From: Lomentospora prolificans
Taxonomy: Eukaryota > Ascomycota > Sordariomycetes > Microascales > Microascaceae
Assembly (NCBI GenBank): GCA_029532625.1
Contig: JARFXM010000009.1
Coordinates: 868,001 to 932,000 of the forward strand
Length of the DNA stretch: 64,000 nucleotides
Direction of reading: 5' to 3'
Below, one piece after another: positions 1 to 13,310 of this stretch (the first letter of the stretch is position 1; every line of letters starts with the position of its first letter). The position numbers were made by a program, and so were the translations under genes. The notes under the pieces are model-generated. The model saw only the letters and a program-made list of their open reading frames with translations, searched no databases and was not told the origin of the DNA.

Positions 1-3000
1 GCATTAATTATATCTTTGGGGAAAGCACCATCCAAGGACTTATATTTTTCGCTCTCAATACAATTCTCCTTTCCCCTTTCCGTATCAATACTAGACATCT
101 TAAGATGATCGTTATAGTAGGAGACGAGTCACATGTTATTTCGGCCCGACCATCGTACTCTTTGTTACCAGGGATTAGCACAAAGAAACAATCGAGGTAT
201 TGAGTCTTGTGTCTCAGTCGAGGTGCCTCTACCGGGTCCCAATGCCCCATGGAAGAAGTGGGGTGCCTGTTGTAGGACTGTTACAGCGAGCTCCCCAGTG
301 TGTCGACCTGCAGACCCTGCCCCCAGTATTATTACAATGCCGGAAATTTGCGAGCAACCGCCAACAATGCGTGGTCGATAATAGGGTAATAGAAGACCAA
401 TCGAGACTTTGACCCCCCGCGCCACGATCCCCATATCATTGATTATTGTGTGGTACAAGAGAGCAAACCAGTCTCCGCCAATACAGAAATCTCTTTGCCT
501 CGGACCTTTCCCTGCAGCGTGCCTGGCGGGCCGGCAAGGCTCATGTGGCTCCTGCTGGGTGTTAGGCCAGGCTTGCTCTGGGTTATTCCTTCAATGCTGG
601 CTGGCTCTGAGGTTGGGCCCACTGGAAGACGGGGCAAGTGTAAGAAAAGGGAGAGCACTTGAGGGGACGAATACCAGCAGCGGAAAGGACTTTCCTTCCC
701 CACGGTTCCACAGAAATTCCGCAGAAGACAAGTTGCGCCTCCTAGACAAGCCCAATCATGACAATACTGCTGTGCAATGGACGGAAGCTGTCAACTTGGG
801 GTTGGTCATCCTTCTCCAGCGCCTTCCCCGCAGAGCTCTCAAGCTGCACACGATGTTTCCCTAGCCTGATGTTCCAGGCCAGCCACCGCTGGCATATTGA
901 TGACTCTTGGTGAGGTTTCGAAGGGGTATGAGGGACGACGCTGAAGGAGCTTCCAAGGTTGGCATAGCCGGGTCAAGAATTGAAAGCCAGCCATATAAAT
1001 ATTCCTCTGGGCCTGGCGGCCATGAATGCACCAGAAACTGCAAGCACGTTATTACTTGACAGTCCGCGCGAGGCTTTTCCCAGTTCACTGGATTTACGAC
1101 CGGTCTCTGTAAATGAATGTGAACTAGCGGTCAGCACAGCACCCTTTCGAACTCGCAACATGGAACTCCCTAAAATCCTGAGGAGCTCATCGGCGACTGG
1201 GGTCAGATGGCTGGGTAATCCCTCCAGATCCATCACAGTCACATCAAACTCTATTCACTCCGCTGGCGCTCCACTAACCTGGGACACTCGACATTTCAGC
1301 GCGCGCGGAGACAACACAAAACTGCAATAGCTTGAAGGTGTCCTCCGGGCCCGATCAATAACCCACACCAGCAGCACTGGAAGAAGCTTCGGCTATCCCA
1401 ACCATTCATTATCGCCTTGCTTTGCCGAATTGCATATCTAATGCATGAGGGGTAAACCCCCGAGAACCATGATCTTCCCGCCAAGTCGAGCATGTCCAGC
1501 CCGAGATCAGGTCCAAAGCCACCTACTCAGCCTCACTTATCCTTCTACAAATGCAGCCATGGAAAAGTTGCTCTGATTTCCATTCGACATGATCGGAGTG
1601 TGTCCATGGCCAGAGAGGCCTTTGTGGTCGCGCACCCAAAAGCTCCCTGTTTATCCCTCTTTAAACCGCACCATGGAAACGCCTCCAGCCTAGATGCCTA
1701 ACAATGCGACATGGGCTTACTTGGGATGCAGCATTGGAGCCCCTATTTTCTCCGACGTAAACTTACAACGAACCAACTTCATATCGTAATACCCGCTGCG
1801 TACAATCTCCAGATACGCCATTTACAGGTTACACGCCGACTTGGGCCGGCCTGGCAGCAATTGTAATAAGCTCGTCACGCTGATTTGGAACCTTGTTTCG
1901 TTAGGCACAGGGGTAGGGTCTGGGAAGGGGGCCGGCGCGTGTGTGAGGTCGAGTGTAAAGCAAAGAGAAGACGAGGTTACATTACCCGTCCTCTTCCAAT
2001 AGCCAGGCCAGAACCTCCCGAATCCAGGACCTCGCGGCAGACAAACACATCTACGAAGTAATTCACCCACTCTGAAGTACCTAAGTACCTTCCGTAGGAA
2101 AATTGTTCTTTTTTTTTTTTTTATCTTGGGGGTTTTTTTATTTTATTTTTCCTCTTCATAGTCTCGATAGTAACACTCCCCTCCTCGGAACCTCGATCTA
2201 ATCCTTGGTTAACGGATCGAAGACATTCTACCCCACGCGTTTCGTTTCTACAGTTAGGCTCGCAAGCGAGTTTGATGGCGACTATCTCGGCTCTGCATCA
2301 TCGACAGAACGAGAGCCAAACTAACTGGCCCGTTCATTGTCACCGGTGAGGATGTCCACCCTCCTACAAATCATGGTACTACGCGTCTTTGAAAATCGGG
2401 GCGTTGCGGGATCCCAGGAGTTTTTGACCCCATGAATGATCCATGCTTGTGACCTCAGTGGGAATGTCAAGGACCAGGGCCCGAAGCACGGAGATCGAAC
2501 TGACGCAACGCACGCACTCTTCACCCATAACCCAGAAATGCAGCCAGCCCAAAGGGGCGAAACACGAGTATTCTAGCATGGAGAACATGCTGGCGAGTAT
2601 TATTGCGAATCATGGCACTCCGCCGTAAAATCATGCCCTCCCCGCCATCGCCTAGCGATCTTCCACACACACACGCACACACGGCATGTTGGCTTTTTTT
2701 CATGCCTGCCCGACAAAGTAATGTGCCAAACAGCTCTTGGCTAAGCGACGATTTGCCGTGCTGCGACGGAGTATCTTTCGTACGCCCATGCCACCCCAGG
2801 GATCCTGTACGAACATCCAGTTGCTTTTGCAGGAACTACTGCTGGCCATCATTTGGCGCCGCCTCGGCAAGCATGATTCATCATCTCCTGCGCCGCATTA
2901 CTGTTCCTTTCGGGTTTTTGTTTTACCATGTTCAAACTGCCTGGTAGGCCTAATTCATACGACACTCGTCAACGAACCAAACATTGCCTCCACGCCCTTT

Positions 3001-6000
3001 ACGAGTGATCTAACTGCTAGCCACTCCTCCGTTTATCAGAATCCCCTGGGGCAGTGCAGAGTCCTTGTCAGGTTGGTGTTTGCAGGCAATGGGTGGGGTT
3101 GTCCTTGGTCTCTGTAGAGCAGGGTGTGTCCTCTGAATCGAGTGGTTCGGATGAACTGACCTCCTTGTCTCGTTGACCTTAACTCCTCCAGCTGTTCCAG
3201 GGGGACAACGTGGAACCCCAGAGCTGACATAGGGCGAGCCCAGGCACAAAGAGCCCGGGAACCCACCCACCTAGCCGTATCCTTACATGTGTTCTCATTC
3301 TATGATATTTCAGGCACTGGATCCAGGGACATGAAGGAATAGAGCGGACCACTTACGACTACCCACGCAAGAATGTTTGACCGTCATTTAGGCCTTGAGA
3401 TACTCGGGATCCCGAGCCGCTGTAGGATCACTCCAGGCAAGCCTCATCTTCCGTATTGTTGAAGCAAGCAACCCATTGGCAAACAGTAACCGTCGCACAA
3501 CCAAGGTCTAGGTTTGTACATCTGAGAAGCTGACATGGCGGTGAAAGAGATAAAGTAGGCTACTGTAGCCCATCAGCAAACTAGATGTGAAGGAAATTGG
3601 CTAGATCTCTTTCATCATGCAGGCTGGCTAAAGGCAGGCTGGGGCGCGATTGTAAGAGCTATGCCTGCCTGCTTCTAAGGGGAGAGGAGTCGGGTATCAA
3701 GTGTCAACTGTCGGTCTGGGCCTCGACGTTAGATACCATGCCAAGTTTACCTAAAGAGTCGCCATCTCTTTAGCTTCCAACATCTTCTAGTTGGCTTGGG
3801 AGTCGATCCAGTATAATAGACAGTTGCATGCAGGACCACGTGCACCAACTCCACATGACCACTTAGAAGCACGTATTTCCTTTTTTTTATTCTTTTTTTT
3901 TCTCCTCATTCCGATCGCTGTCGTATAGGATGGCTTGATAAATGGCGACTCACATCACTAGCACGGTGTGGCCCGCTATTTCGAGTTTGCTTTTTTCCCG
4001 CATTCTTCTACGCCTCAGTTGGCCGACTCCAATTTCGCAGAATGTTCTCCCAACATGGCGCCAAGGGCAGCAAGGGGGACAGAGGCGACTAGCAGGGAGG
4101 TGAGAGCATGCTGCCGGAGGAAAGGGGAAGCGGCGTATCGCAACACAGATTAGATGCCAGCGCAAAGTGCCATTGGGAAGCGGAATCAGGGTACCCAGCG
4201 TGTAAATCTCATCTAACCAATGTACGATGAAAAAAGTAAGCAAGAGAGTCATAGAAAGCAGCGGCCCTATCGTCGTCTACATTGTTACAGACACCAAGTT
4301 CGTGTGGAGCTCGGCTAGTCCATGGCGGTGTTGCAACGACCGCCGACGACAAGCCATGCACATATACCAGAGACGAGGGATTCGCCCTTATGAACACGAG
4401 CCTCGGGCCATCTTCTCGGGGTGGACTTTTGATTTGTTTTTTCCTTCCCGTCCTCCGTGTTTTTCGCCACCGCATAATTGAGCATGGCATCGCATTGGAC
4501 CTCACGAGTTTGTGTCACCCCTCTTGCACTCTCCGGTATGCCATACCTAGGACCCATCCTCCTGCTTGCACTTAGAACAAGATTAAGTCGCGGAGAATAT
4601 TTGCATGGCACGCCACATGGCGGTGTGTACGCTTCGAGGACTTGAGAATGGTAGAATGCTGAAGGTCCGCATAGCGTTTACTGTTCGACGTGTAGAGACT
4701 ACATAGCCACCGACTTTGGCAACCCATTCTCAGTTAGCACCCAAAGTTCCATGTTGCTTTCCTTGCGGTGAAAGGGTTATAAATGAATAGCCTCAAGTGC
4801 GAAAAGAAAGAGCAGGATAAGAAGAGGTATGTTTTGTAGAAGGTGAAGATCAACCCAATGTGATCAGATAAGCCAGACAGCGTCATGTTCACCTTGAGGC
4901 ATCGTCGTCGTCATGACAGAGGCATTTGCGGTCACCCGGGCACCTAATGAGATGGCCCCTTGACAGTCGTAGTCTCATGTGCTCGAGATAGACAAGGTTC
5001 GAGGGAAGCCGTATGGTAACATCCTAGATGAACATGTTTCCTTTCTTAGATCTGCGATGTGCTATCCTAGATAGGGTCCGTTTGACTGGAACTCGGGTTC
5101 TCCGATGAAGGACAAACGGGAGCCAAACAGACAAATGCGAGAAATCTCACGTTTAACTGCGTCGATGCCGCCATCGATCTTCTGTGACCCTTGATGACGG
5201 GTATTTCCCGTGAACCGCTCAGATCTACATTGCAAACGGGGTGGCATGGGGTGGAAAGCAAGCGGAAAAGATAGACCAGCCGGTATGACAATGGAATAAT
5301 CTATCCGACCCCGGTTCCTGGGGCCATGGACCTCTGCTCTGAACAAAACAATAGGAGCCTCATTGGGCGACTATTCGATGCATGCCTCCACACCCATGCT
5401 GGTACCCGGGTCTTTCTCCTTCCTCAGTGGCTAGCGGTCGTAGACGCTGTTATTATTGTTCCCCCGGGGGCGCAATTGTACAGATATCGACAAGGATCGT
5501 TAGAATTACATTCTCTTTTATTTGCTTCTTGAGCGGCTGCATGTTCACTTGAATGGCGCTGCCTGGCGAGCGGTCTGAGACTTGTGGCCTCGGCCGGAGG
5601 TCTCCTCTTTTCCGCCGTCAACCACGGACAGGTGGCGGTCCATCAGGGCGCCTACAGATGGAGGTCAGCAAAGCTAGAAGGGCAAGCCAAGGGACGGAAA
5701 GAATAATGGCATTAGACACGAGGAGCTCTCGCGACTAGACACGCCCCGCTAATATTGTTCGATCAGGGGCCTCTGCAGCCTGCGAGGCGAGGAGTAGTCC
5801 GAAGAGCCAGAATTTGTCCACCCGTCCGTGAAAATAAGCCTTCAAGTCAAGCTTGAGTCCCCTTCACCCCATGCCAGAAAACCCAATGTAACGCAGTGTG
5901 CGCAGTCGAGCAAGAAACACGTCCATGTTACCCACCTATCGGACAATGACGTCCCTCTTGAGCAGTCAAAATCCCCTCCGCAGAACCCTCCAAACATGCT

Positions 6001-7807
6001 GAACACCAGGACTTTGCCCATGGAGTTCCTCGTCATGCACCTTTGCGTCCGGCAACTTTACTTTTTTCAAGACACTGAGACGCCATCTTCATGCCACGAC
6101 AACTCCCCATTATATGCATGCAGCGCAACCAGCGTCTCAAGAAATGGCGGTATAGGGCCGCGAAGGGAGAAGAAAAGGATGTTTTTCTTTGACAGTGTAC
6201 TCCTCGTGCTACTCTTGCGTTAGCTTGAAAACCCGCTTAGAAGTCCTGTACCGGAAGGGGCGTGTATCGAAGAATTGAAGAGAGATGAAAGGGTAAAGAA
6301 ACAAGGCGGTATTCGCAGCTGAGGAGCCCCACAAAGTCCGATGTGTTTAATACTGTGCTACCCATCAAAGAGACAAATATATGGAGCGGAATGAGTGTGA
6401 AGAGCCATAGTTTCCGGTACACCGCATGGCCCGCTCACAAGATTGCTGCCTCTTTCACGGAGCTATGAGCGCGCACGACTAGAGACTAGGCGTGCGGCAA
6501 CTAAAAGGAAGCGCTGTGGTATTGCTTAGTATTGGAAGACTGCAGCAGCTGCCCCAAGCTAACGGGAGGATGCCAGCCAAAGTGCAAGCTTTCTGTCAGG
6601 CGGCACATGCGTGGCTCTGGTAAGCGTATGCCACGAGTAGCTTGGCCCGGGTTTTGGGGGTGTCTTCCTTTGGCTTTCCTGCTCTTAAAAGGAATTAGTT
6701 AGCTTCCTCCCGTGATACATGAAGCAGAAACCTGCACCTTAGAAGTATGGATAAATCCGCAAACGGGAGGGGCGTGTGGCCTCTTTCCCTTTTTCTTTCA
6801 AAATGACACTCGAACCTAGGATAACCACAAGGCATGAGACGAAATATGACCTGAAGACGAGTAAATCTTATCTCTGAGGCGGGCTTGACGCCGCATTCTC
6901 GAGCCGCCGGGGTCCGGGTTTCGGGGGTGAGGGCGTGGGGAATTGTCCGGTCATGTCCGCCGTAAGCCATTGACTTTCGGATAGCCCCAGAAGAGAAATG
7001 AAGCTGAGAGAAGATATTGGTACATCAGAAAGGATTCGGAGGCGTGTAGTGACCCCATTTCTGAAGTTTGAGGCCGATGGGTCACCTTTGTGAATGCATG
7101 AGGATGCTATCAGATGACTTCTCAGACAGTGGTTGTAATAATATTCGAACACGAGGGAGGCCAGATTATGCGTGGCATTGCTGAAATTCCAATTTTCAGA
7201 GTATCTGTGTTGCGACGCCGGAATTCAAGAAACTCGTACGGATAGGGGCGGACCTAAGGCTGTGTGTGCGCGTGTAAGCCAAACTACTTTGGTAGAATTA
7301 CCCCCGAATTCAAGGTGAAGGAAGGTGAGAACCAGCTCACCGAACCAATCACGTGATCTCAATGGAAGCTTCCAGTTTGAAGAAGCGTTCAGTGGAAGTA
7401 GGCAACAGAGTAAACGTTTAGTCGGTTGCGGATTGAATTTCGATCTGGATTTAGTTATCTCTAAGGTTACTCTTGAGTAACGGAGGACTCATAATAATCA
7501 TCGATCTCTGCCGAATATTCTGAAAGCCGATCCCCAATATAGACGACGGTCGCAGTGGTTCGGTTTTCTTCGTGAAGCTGACCCTCATCTTGAGTCGCTG
7601 GCTAGAACCCGAGATCTAGCCTTGGGTTGCACATTGGCCGGTCCAGCCCACTACCATATATTCTGGATTCGCATATGACGGGGTCTATCACTACTCTCTC
7701 CATTCTCAAGCGCGAATACTCATCGCACCGACGCCTTGCGTTTCTTTGAGAATTACCCCGCTACCCCACCTCACGATAAATTCGTCACACCGAAGATCAC
7801 TGGCACC
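1..7807. other. Long stretch with no supported gene
   Basis: No open frame here looks like a known protein, and none of the short frames (all under about 155 codons) joins into a convincing spliced model. Base composition is mixed and not AT-rich, so there is no sign of a heavily RIP-mutated repeat block. Visible landmarks are small: a T-rich run near 2109-2150, a short CA-type repeat near 2664-2681 and a T-rich patch near 3881-3901. The last few hundred bases are presumably the promoter and leader of the downstream cofactor B gene. A gene with many tiny exons or a noncoding RNA could be missed. Confidence 0.6.
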
Positions 7808-8608
7808 ATGGCCGACATCCCGCTCTTCGTCATCTCAGAATACTCGGCCTCGGAGAGGCGTGTGACGCCGTCATGGTCTATCAGCGAGTTCAAAACGAAG
7901 ATGGAGTCCGTGACGGGCATCCCCCCGGGATCGCAGAAGCTTACATACAAGACGGCTACGTCAGAACGGATACCGATGGATGTAGCGGATGAAGACAGCA
8001 CTTTACTCTCCAGTTTTCCCCTTTCCAGGAACGGAGAGATTCATGTAAGTCCCCTTTACTTCTAGTAGCAACACACGGAATAGTCCCGAAAGAGGGCCAG
8101 TCAGCCAACCCCCACTCCCTAGATCACCGATCTCCGTCCGCCCTCTGCAAGGCCGAACCTCAATGATACCACGGGCGTGGAGAAGTATGTCATGTCTGAG
8201 GAGGACTACGCCCAGAAGTCCGACTCCGTGCTCGCGTGGAAAAAGGCCCAGAAGCTAGGTCGCTTTGACCCTAATGCTCCCAGCCACGAGCAGGCCAAGA
8301 TTGCCTCCTACGAGCAAGAGGTGCGCGAGCGCGGCATCGAGGTCGGCAAGCGATGCCGCGTCGGCCACGAGGATACGCGTAGAGGTGTTATCATGTACGT
8401 CGGTGACGTTCCCGAAATCCCCGGCGGCATTGGCGCCTGGATCGGTGTCAAGCTCGACGAGCCCGTGGGGAAGAATGACGGGAGCATCAATGGAACGAGG
8501 TATTGGGGTCAGCCGTCAGAGTTGAAGCATGGCGTGTTTGTACGGCCAGAGAGGGTGGAGGTTGGGAACTTCCCCGCGTTGGATGACTTGGAGATGGAGG
8601 AGATCTGA
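7808..8608 (+). CDS. alf1: Tubulin-folding cofactor B (Alf1/TBCB-like)
   Basis: Two exons, 7808-8044 and 8123-8608, joined in phase 0 across a 78-base GTAAGT..AG intron, give 240 residues. Residues 1 to about 85 look like the ubiquitin-like domain that opens TBCB proteins. Residues about 153-227 form a CAP-Gly domain with the signature GKNDG followed by G-x-R-Y-W (8470-8505). The acidic tail ends in MEEI, as TBCB family members end in short acidic tails. In the family this chaperone binds alpha-tubulin after CCT and, with cofactor E, helps build tubulin heterodimers in the cytosol. The start at 7808 is chosen because it sits in a good ACC-ATG-G context and opens the ubiquitin-like fold; an open frame runs upstream to 7736 but has no ATG. 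Length matches the fungal family. The splice joint restores continuous family-like sequence, so the model is solid. Confidence 0.93.
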
Positions 8609-11600
8609 ACATGGAGGGAAGCGCTGTGAAAGTCGTGTGAAGCAGCAGACGAGATGGAGACTTGAAAGTAGTATAATCATGTCGAGGCCAATGCATCCAT
8701 GAGAGCAAATAGCGATCCATTTATCTAGTCCTCTCCGTGGTTTCCAATACTTGAGCTTAGCAACTCGCTCCTTCCGACCTAGAACTTGGGAGAATCTCAC
8801 CTTAGACTTACAAGCTTCTTATATTGGGATATGGAAAGAAACCCCAACTAAGTAGCTCAAGCACTAATACTACAACCGGTGGCCATACGGTCATCCGGAG
8901 CGCTCAGAAAGTTAGAAAACGAGAGTTTTCGGAGTCCTGCGAGGAACTCGTAGGTTCGAAGCCCCCGACGAGCAGTACCTTTTTTTTCTTTCTCTCTTTG
9001 TCTTTGTCTTTCTCTTTTCGTTTTCTTTTTTGGTTTTTGGTTTGCTCACGACAGATCTCTCCATGGCATACACCAAACACAACGCCATACAACCGGGTTG
9101 GTTTTCTTAGCCGCATCGAAGGGCATCGATTCTCTAACGAAGAGGAACACACTCAGCGATTACATTGTTTACATGATCCGAGGTAGGAAACGAGCAACGA
9201 CGAGGTTAGACCACGGCATTGAAACCGTTGTCAATCCGGAAACAGCATTCCCCTTTCCATCGCGGAATGTTTTCACATCATGATGATTCGCGTCCCACTT
9301 TGAACAGTAGAAGCATGTCAACAAGGGGAGCCCTGGCAAAGGAAAGCGCCTGTCCTGGACAAACGTCTCGACCCCTATTCCTCTGTGCGCCGAGCCTTGC
9401 TTTCCGGGAGCTGTTTCGGCGAGAGTATTTCCCGTGTTCGCCCTCCTCCGCTCAGCCATAAACCTCCGAAGCAGAATCGTTGGGCACGGTAGGAAGGAGG
9501 AATAGAGAGTGAATCATAGTACTCCCAGACAAAACATCAAAGGCCAGAAATTGTGATTTCTGGGCTTGGAAGTGTGTCTCGTTTGCCTGGAATGCCCCGA
9601 AGAACGGGAAGATCCCACCCGCAATATCACCAGGCAAGGAGGCTAGCCAGAGACGCTGTTCCGTGTGACGCCCGAGTAGCATATATGCTTATCATTACTT
9701 CTACTCATGGCATCTATATTATCACACGAAGCATATTGAGACGAACAATTCGTTCCGAAAGACAATCGTCGCCAATACGATGAAAATCTCCTGTGATGCC
9801 TGAAGATGACCGCGGAATAGCAAGCTTGGGCATTAAACGTGGTGGAGATGATTCTGGAACTGATGCCCATACATTCTGGCCAGGGCCGATCTTCAGGAGG
9901 AGAAGCTCATCCAAACAAAAAACGGGCCATTTGCCTCCTATCCTGACAGTCAACAAGTCTCCTTCTGTGCTACGATCAATTACAGCCCCACAAAAGAGCG
10001 TAGGTTTGGGGAGAGTCGCAGTGCATGTTTCCAGGAACCGTGAATCGACGCGGTTTGGAAAAAGGTAGAAGGGAAAAAGAGGAGATCCTCCCGGTACGTT
10101 TACCGAAGAGTGGGGCTTGAATGCCGAGTCAAAGAGCCGATTCTTATTTTGCGCGCTTGCATCTTGGTTAAGGTCGGTGATCTCGCTGGAGATCGTGGGC
10201 GTTCAAACGTCGGTTGTGTTGGGCTTTGTCCTGCGAATCCATGCTAAGGGCTTCTATAGCTAAAGACGAGTTCGTGTTGCGTGTTTGTGCATAGGAACCG
10301 ACCTCAAGCTGGCAGAACTTCAAGTTCGTCAAAGAAAGCGGGATATGGAGAAAGGCCGATGGTATATTGAACACTTTGAGGTGGAGAGCTTGGGTCAATA
10401 ACAGTAGTGTTAAGCGCAATTGAATCCGTCCCTAACGTTTGAATTGCAGCAGAGTATCTCCGCATTCTGAGGGGACTGAAGGACCCTTGGATTTCCCAGC
10501 GCCTGCATGTCCGTATGCTCGAAAAGGAAAATGTGGCTCAGCCCGCCAGTCTCACGGTTGAAGTGGAGACGAGTTTTGCATTTGAGACGGAGCCAGGGCC
10601 GATCGCCCAGGCAAAAACTCGGCGATCAAACATTGGGAAAACCTCCGAACGCGTTCTACCATCACTTGGGCCTGCCTTCTGCGCCCTTTCTCCCTCTGCC
10701 CTCCCTCGCTTGATGTTGCATTCTTCTCAGGTCCGGTAAAGAAAACAAAGATCTGCCCAGTCAAACTCCCCAATCGAGGCAGATGTGTTGGTTTAATCCA
10801 ATCGCTTCATTTCCGAGTCGCGAACCCGAGAGAATCATCGCTGGCCAAGACAAGGCTCGCCCTGGTCCCGTCGCCCAATTCTAAACAAGTAACATTAAAT
10901 CTTACTTTGATCAAGCTCTCTTAATCATCGTCAGCTCTTTTTGACGTCGAGGATCTTTTGCCTCATCAGCCATATGACAGCTCATAGGATCCATGCTCCA
11001 TTCGTTTCCAGGTTCGCCCTATAGGACGGCTAGTCCGAGAATAGATCGCTTCTAGATGAACGCATCATCACCATACGCGCTGGCCGGAAAGAACGAAGGG
11101 AAAGAGTCTCTGGGTATTGCCCGTCACTTTTAGAGTACTGGCTTATGCATTACCAAGGAGTGAAAGACGAACTGATCTGAGAACCTCTGAATGAATCGGC
11201 GTCATCAGCCTAGCACATGAAGTAATCGCGCCCCGATTTGGTATCAGAGGCCGACTAGGCAAGTCCAATCATCTGCAACTTGTAAGCTAGCGTACGGTCA
11301 GATAGCCATGGCGGGAGTGCATTCAACTGGGTTTCCTGGATTTCTCTCAGCGCCCCATTAGAATGGAACAAGGAATTTATCCAGACGGCAGTCATCATAC
11401 ACTCCAGCCACGGTTGGAGGGGCTTGGTCTTGATGGCTTCAACGGGTAACCTTGAGGGCTGGCCTGGCGCCTCTCCCCTGGTTGGCCAGCTGGCCAAATG
11501 TTTTTTGACCTGGAGTCGCCCTCGGCAGCATTAACAAACAGTGCGCTAAAACAGACTGTTGACGTCTCAGCTGCCGCACATCACTCTACTCCCTTGTCCA

Positions 11601-13310
11601 ACCTTGTTTCGGCTCGGCAATGCTCGCGAAAAAGCGTGCACCGGCACAGTCTAGACTCGCTCTTTTTTGGGGGTGCGTGCTCGATAGTTTTCGAATTCTG
11701 TCAGCCATTGGCAAGCCTAGCGGGCATGGCTCTTGTGTTCACGGATCATCGGTTTGGAGTATGTTAGCGAGCTGTCAACGTATGAAGACGTAGATCACAA
11801 TGCTATATCTGCCAACACAGCCAAACGAAGCTAGAGAGGGTTCAGGCGAGTCATGATTCGGAAAGAATACTCAGTTCGAGGCGTAGTTGATACATTGTTG
11901 ACTGCTCGTGCTGCTCGAGGTTTAAGTGATAGGAACCGTTGAGGGCAGAGGTTCAGTCCATGGCCACCCAAGTATTCATAATGCTGGCTGTCCTGGGTAA
12001 TAGTATTGCAGGTGGGCATCGGTCTAGCGCACCAACATTGAAGGGATTCAACCCGTCGTGGCCCTGGAGCCCGAGTTCGCGGATTATGAAAGACAGCGCT
12101 AGTGCTGAAATGTATCCTTTGATAGATGGTACCGTGGCGAGTGCCGAAGTGGGTGCATCGCGTCACCATTGGACTGGGTGCGGGCTGTACCCGCTGACGA
12201 TTCTACCCCAAGGCGGAAGAGTTTGTTTCGTGGTGTGGTGGTCGGTCAATGGGATGCGCCCTGTTCCTGCACTGTTCCCCGCTCCAGCCCATTTCGGAAT
12301 CAGTGGGGCCAACCCAGTCGAAAGTTTTGTCTCGGGTCTGCCTCGCTTCTTCACCATCAATTGCCCGCGCTACGATCCCATCTCTCCAGTACGTCCAGGA
12401 CCTATCTGCAGAATCGCTCGTTTGAAGATACCCGTGCCCCAGACCCGCGCCAAAATTCTCCTGGCCAGCCTCCAGGTCTCTGTATTCGTTCGTGGTCATC
12501 AACGTGCAGCAATTAAATTCGTCGTCGAACCGCAGGATTATCTGGGCAATTGTTCTGTCGCTCCCTTCACTCACCGACGCATTTCTTGGCTGATGACTGA
12601 TTCGTCAGTTCCAAGGTTACCATCACCACGTTCACTAGCAGTTGCAACTCTTGCTGATCCACCTGATATTGATGAATGCCCACTCTTGCCATTTGCTATC
12701 CACTTCAACCCACCACTTGCATCACAGAGATTCTCGTCATCTCTACTCCAAACATTATCGCCCAGCTATCTTGGGTTTCGCCCCATGAAGTTGCCATTAT
12801 ACATCCGTTAATCCTGCTTGATAGTGCCCCTCTCACTTGCCTACCCAAAACCTTGGCAGCGTGTGGGTGTGCGAGCGTGTGGTAAGGTGCGCATACACGG
12901 AGTCCCGGTCCCGGGTCTGTCGATCACGATTATCACGCCCACAGGAGCGCACATCCAAACCGGACCCATCTGAAATTGAAATGCAACACGACTCGCCCGA
13001 AACATCCTCCCTCTTTTCGCTGCTATCGACCCTGTACCCTGGTCCCCTGTCCCGTCCGCCCTAGCGCGACCTTTTTCGCCTTGTCGGCTCTTGGCTCCAT
13101 TTGCATTTGTATACCCTACCTTCCCGTTCCCACCTTTTTCCCGAGCTCGTCCTTTCTTCCCTTGTTTTCATTATTTTCCGACAACCGACAAATTCCTTGA
13201 ACCCCTCTCTTCGCAGCAAGAGGGCGAGAGAGCAGAGTGACCGGAAGAAGAATTGAGCCCGTCTTTACTAGCACGACTTGGTGACGTCGACCGTTGCCCG
13301 CGCTACGAAG
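8609..13310. other. Gene-free interval with one long unexplained open frame
   Basis: No recognisable gene lies between the cofactor B gene and the RING gene. A CT-rich stretch (8980-9045) lies after the cofactor B stop. The longest open frame is on the plus strand, 11939-12811, with its first ATG at 11960; its codon use shows no clear bias and its product resembles nothing I know, so it is not called as a gene. The part from about 12.8 kb on is pyrimidine-rich and probably includes the promoter and leader of the RING gene. Confidence 0.5.

Noticed and set aside
973..1242. Minus-strand frame with a DLEG-type motif faintly like a linker of reducing polyketide synthases
   Set aside because: The likeness covers a few residues only, and neighbouring frames do not extend it. 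It is too weak to call a pseudogene.
8953..8987. A tRNA-like internal B box (GGTTCGAAGCC) followed by a T run resembling a polymerase III terminator
   Set aside because: No acceptor stem, D arm or anticodon arm can be paired upstream, and the T-arm stem itself has mismatches. Most likely chance.
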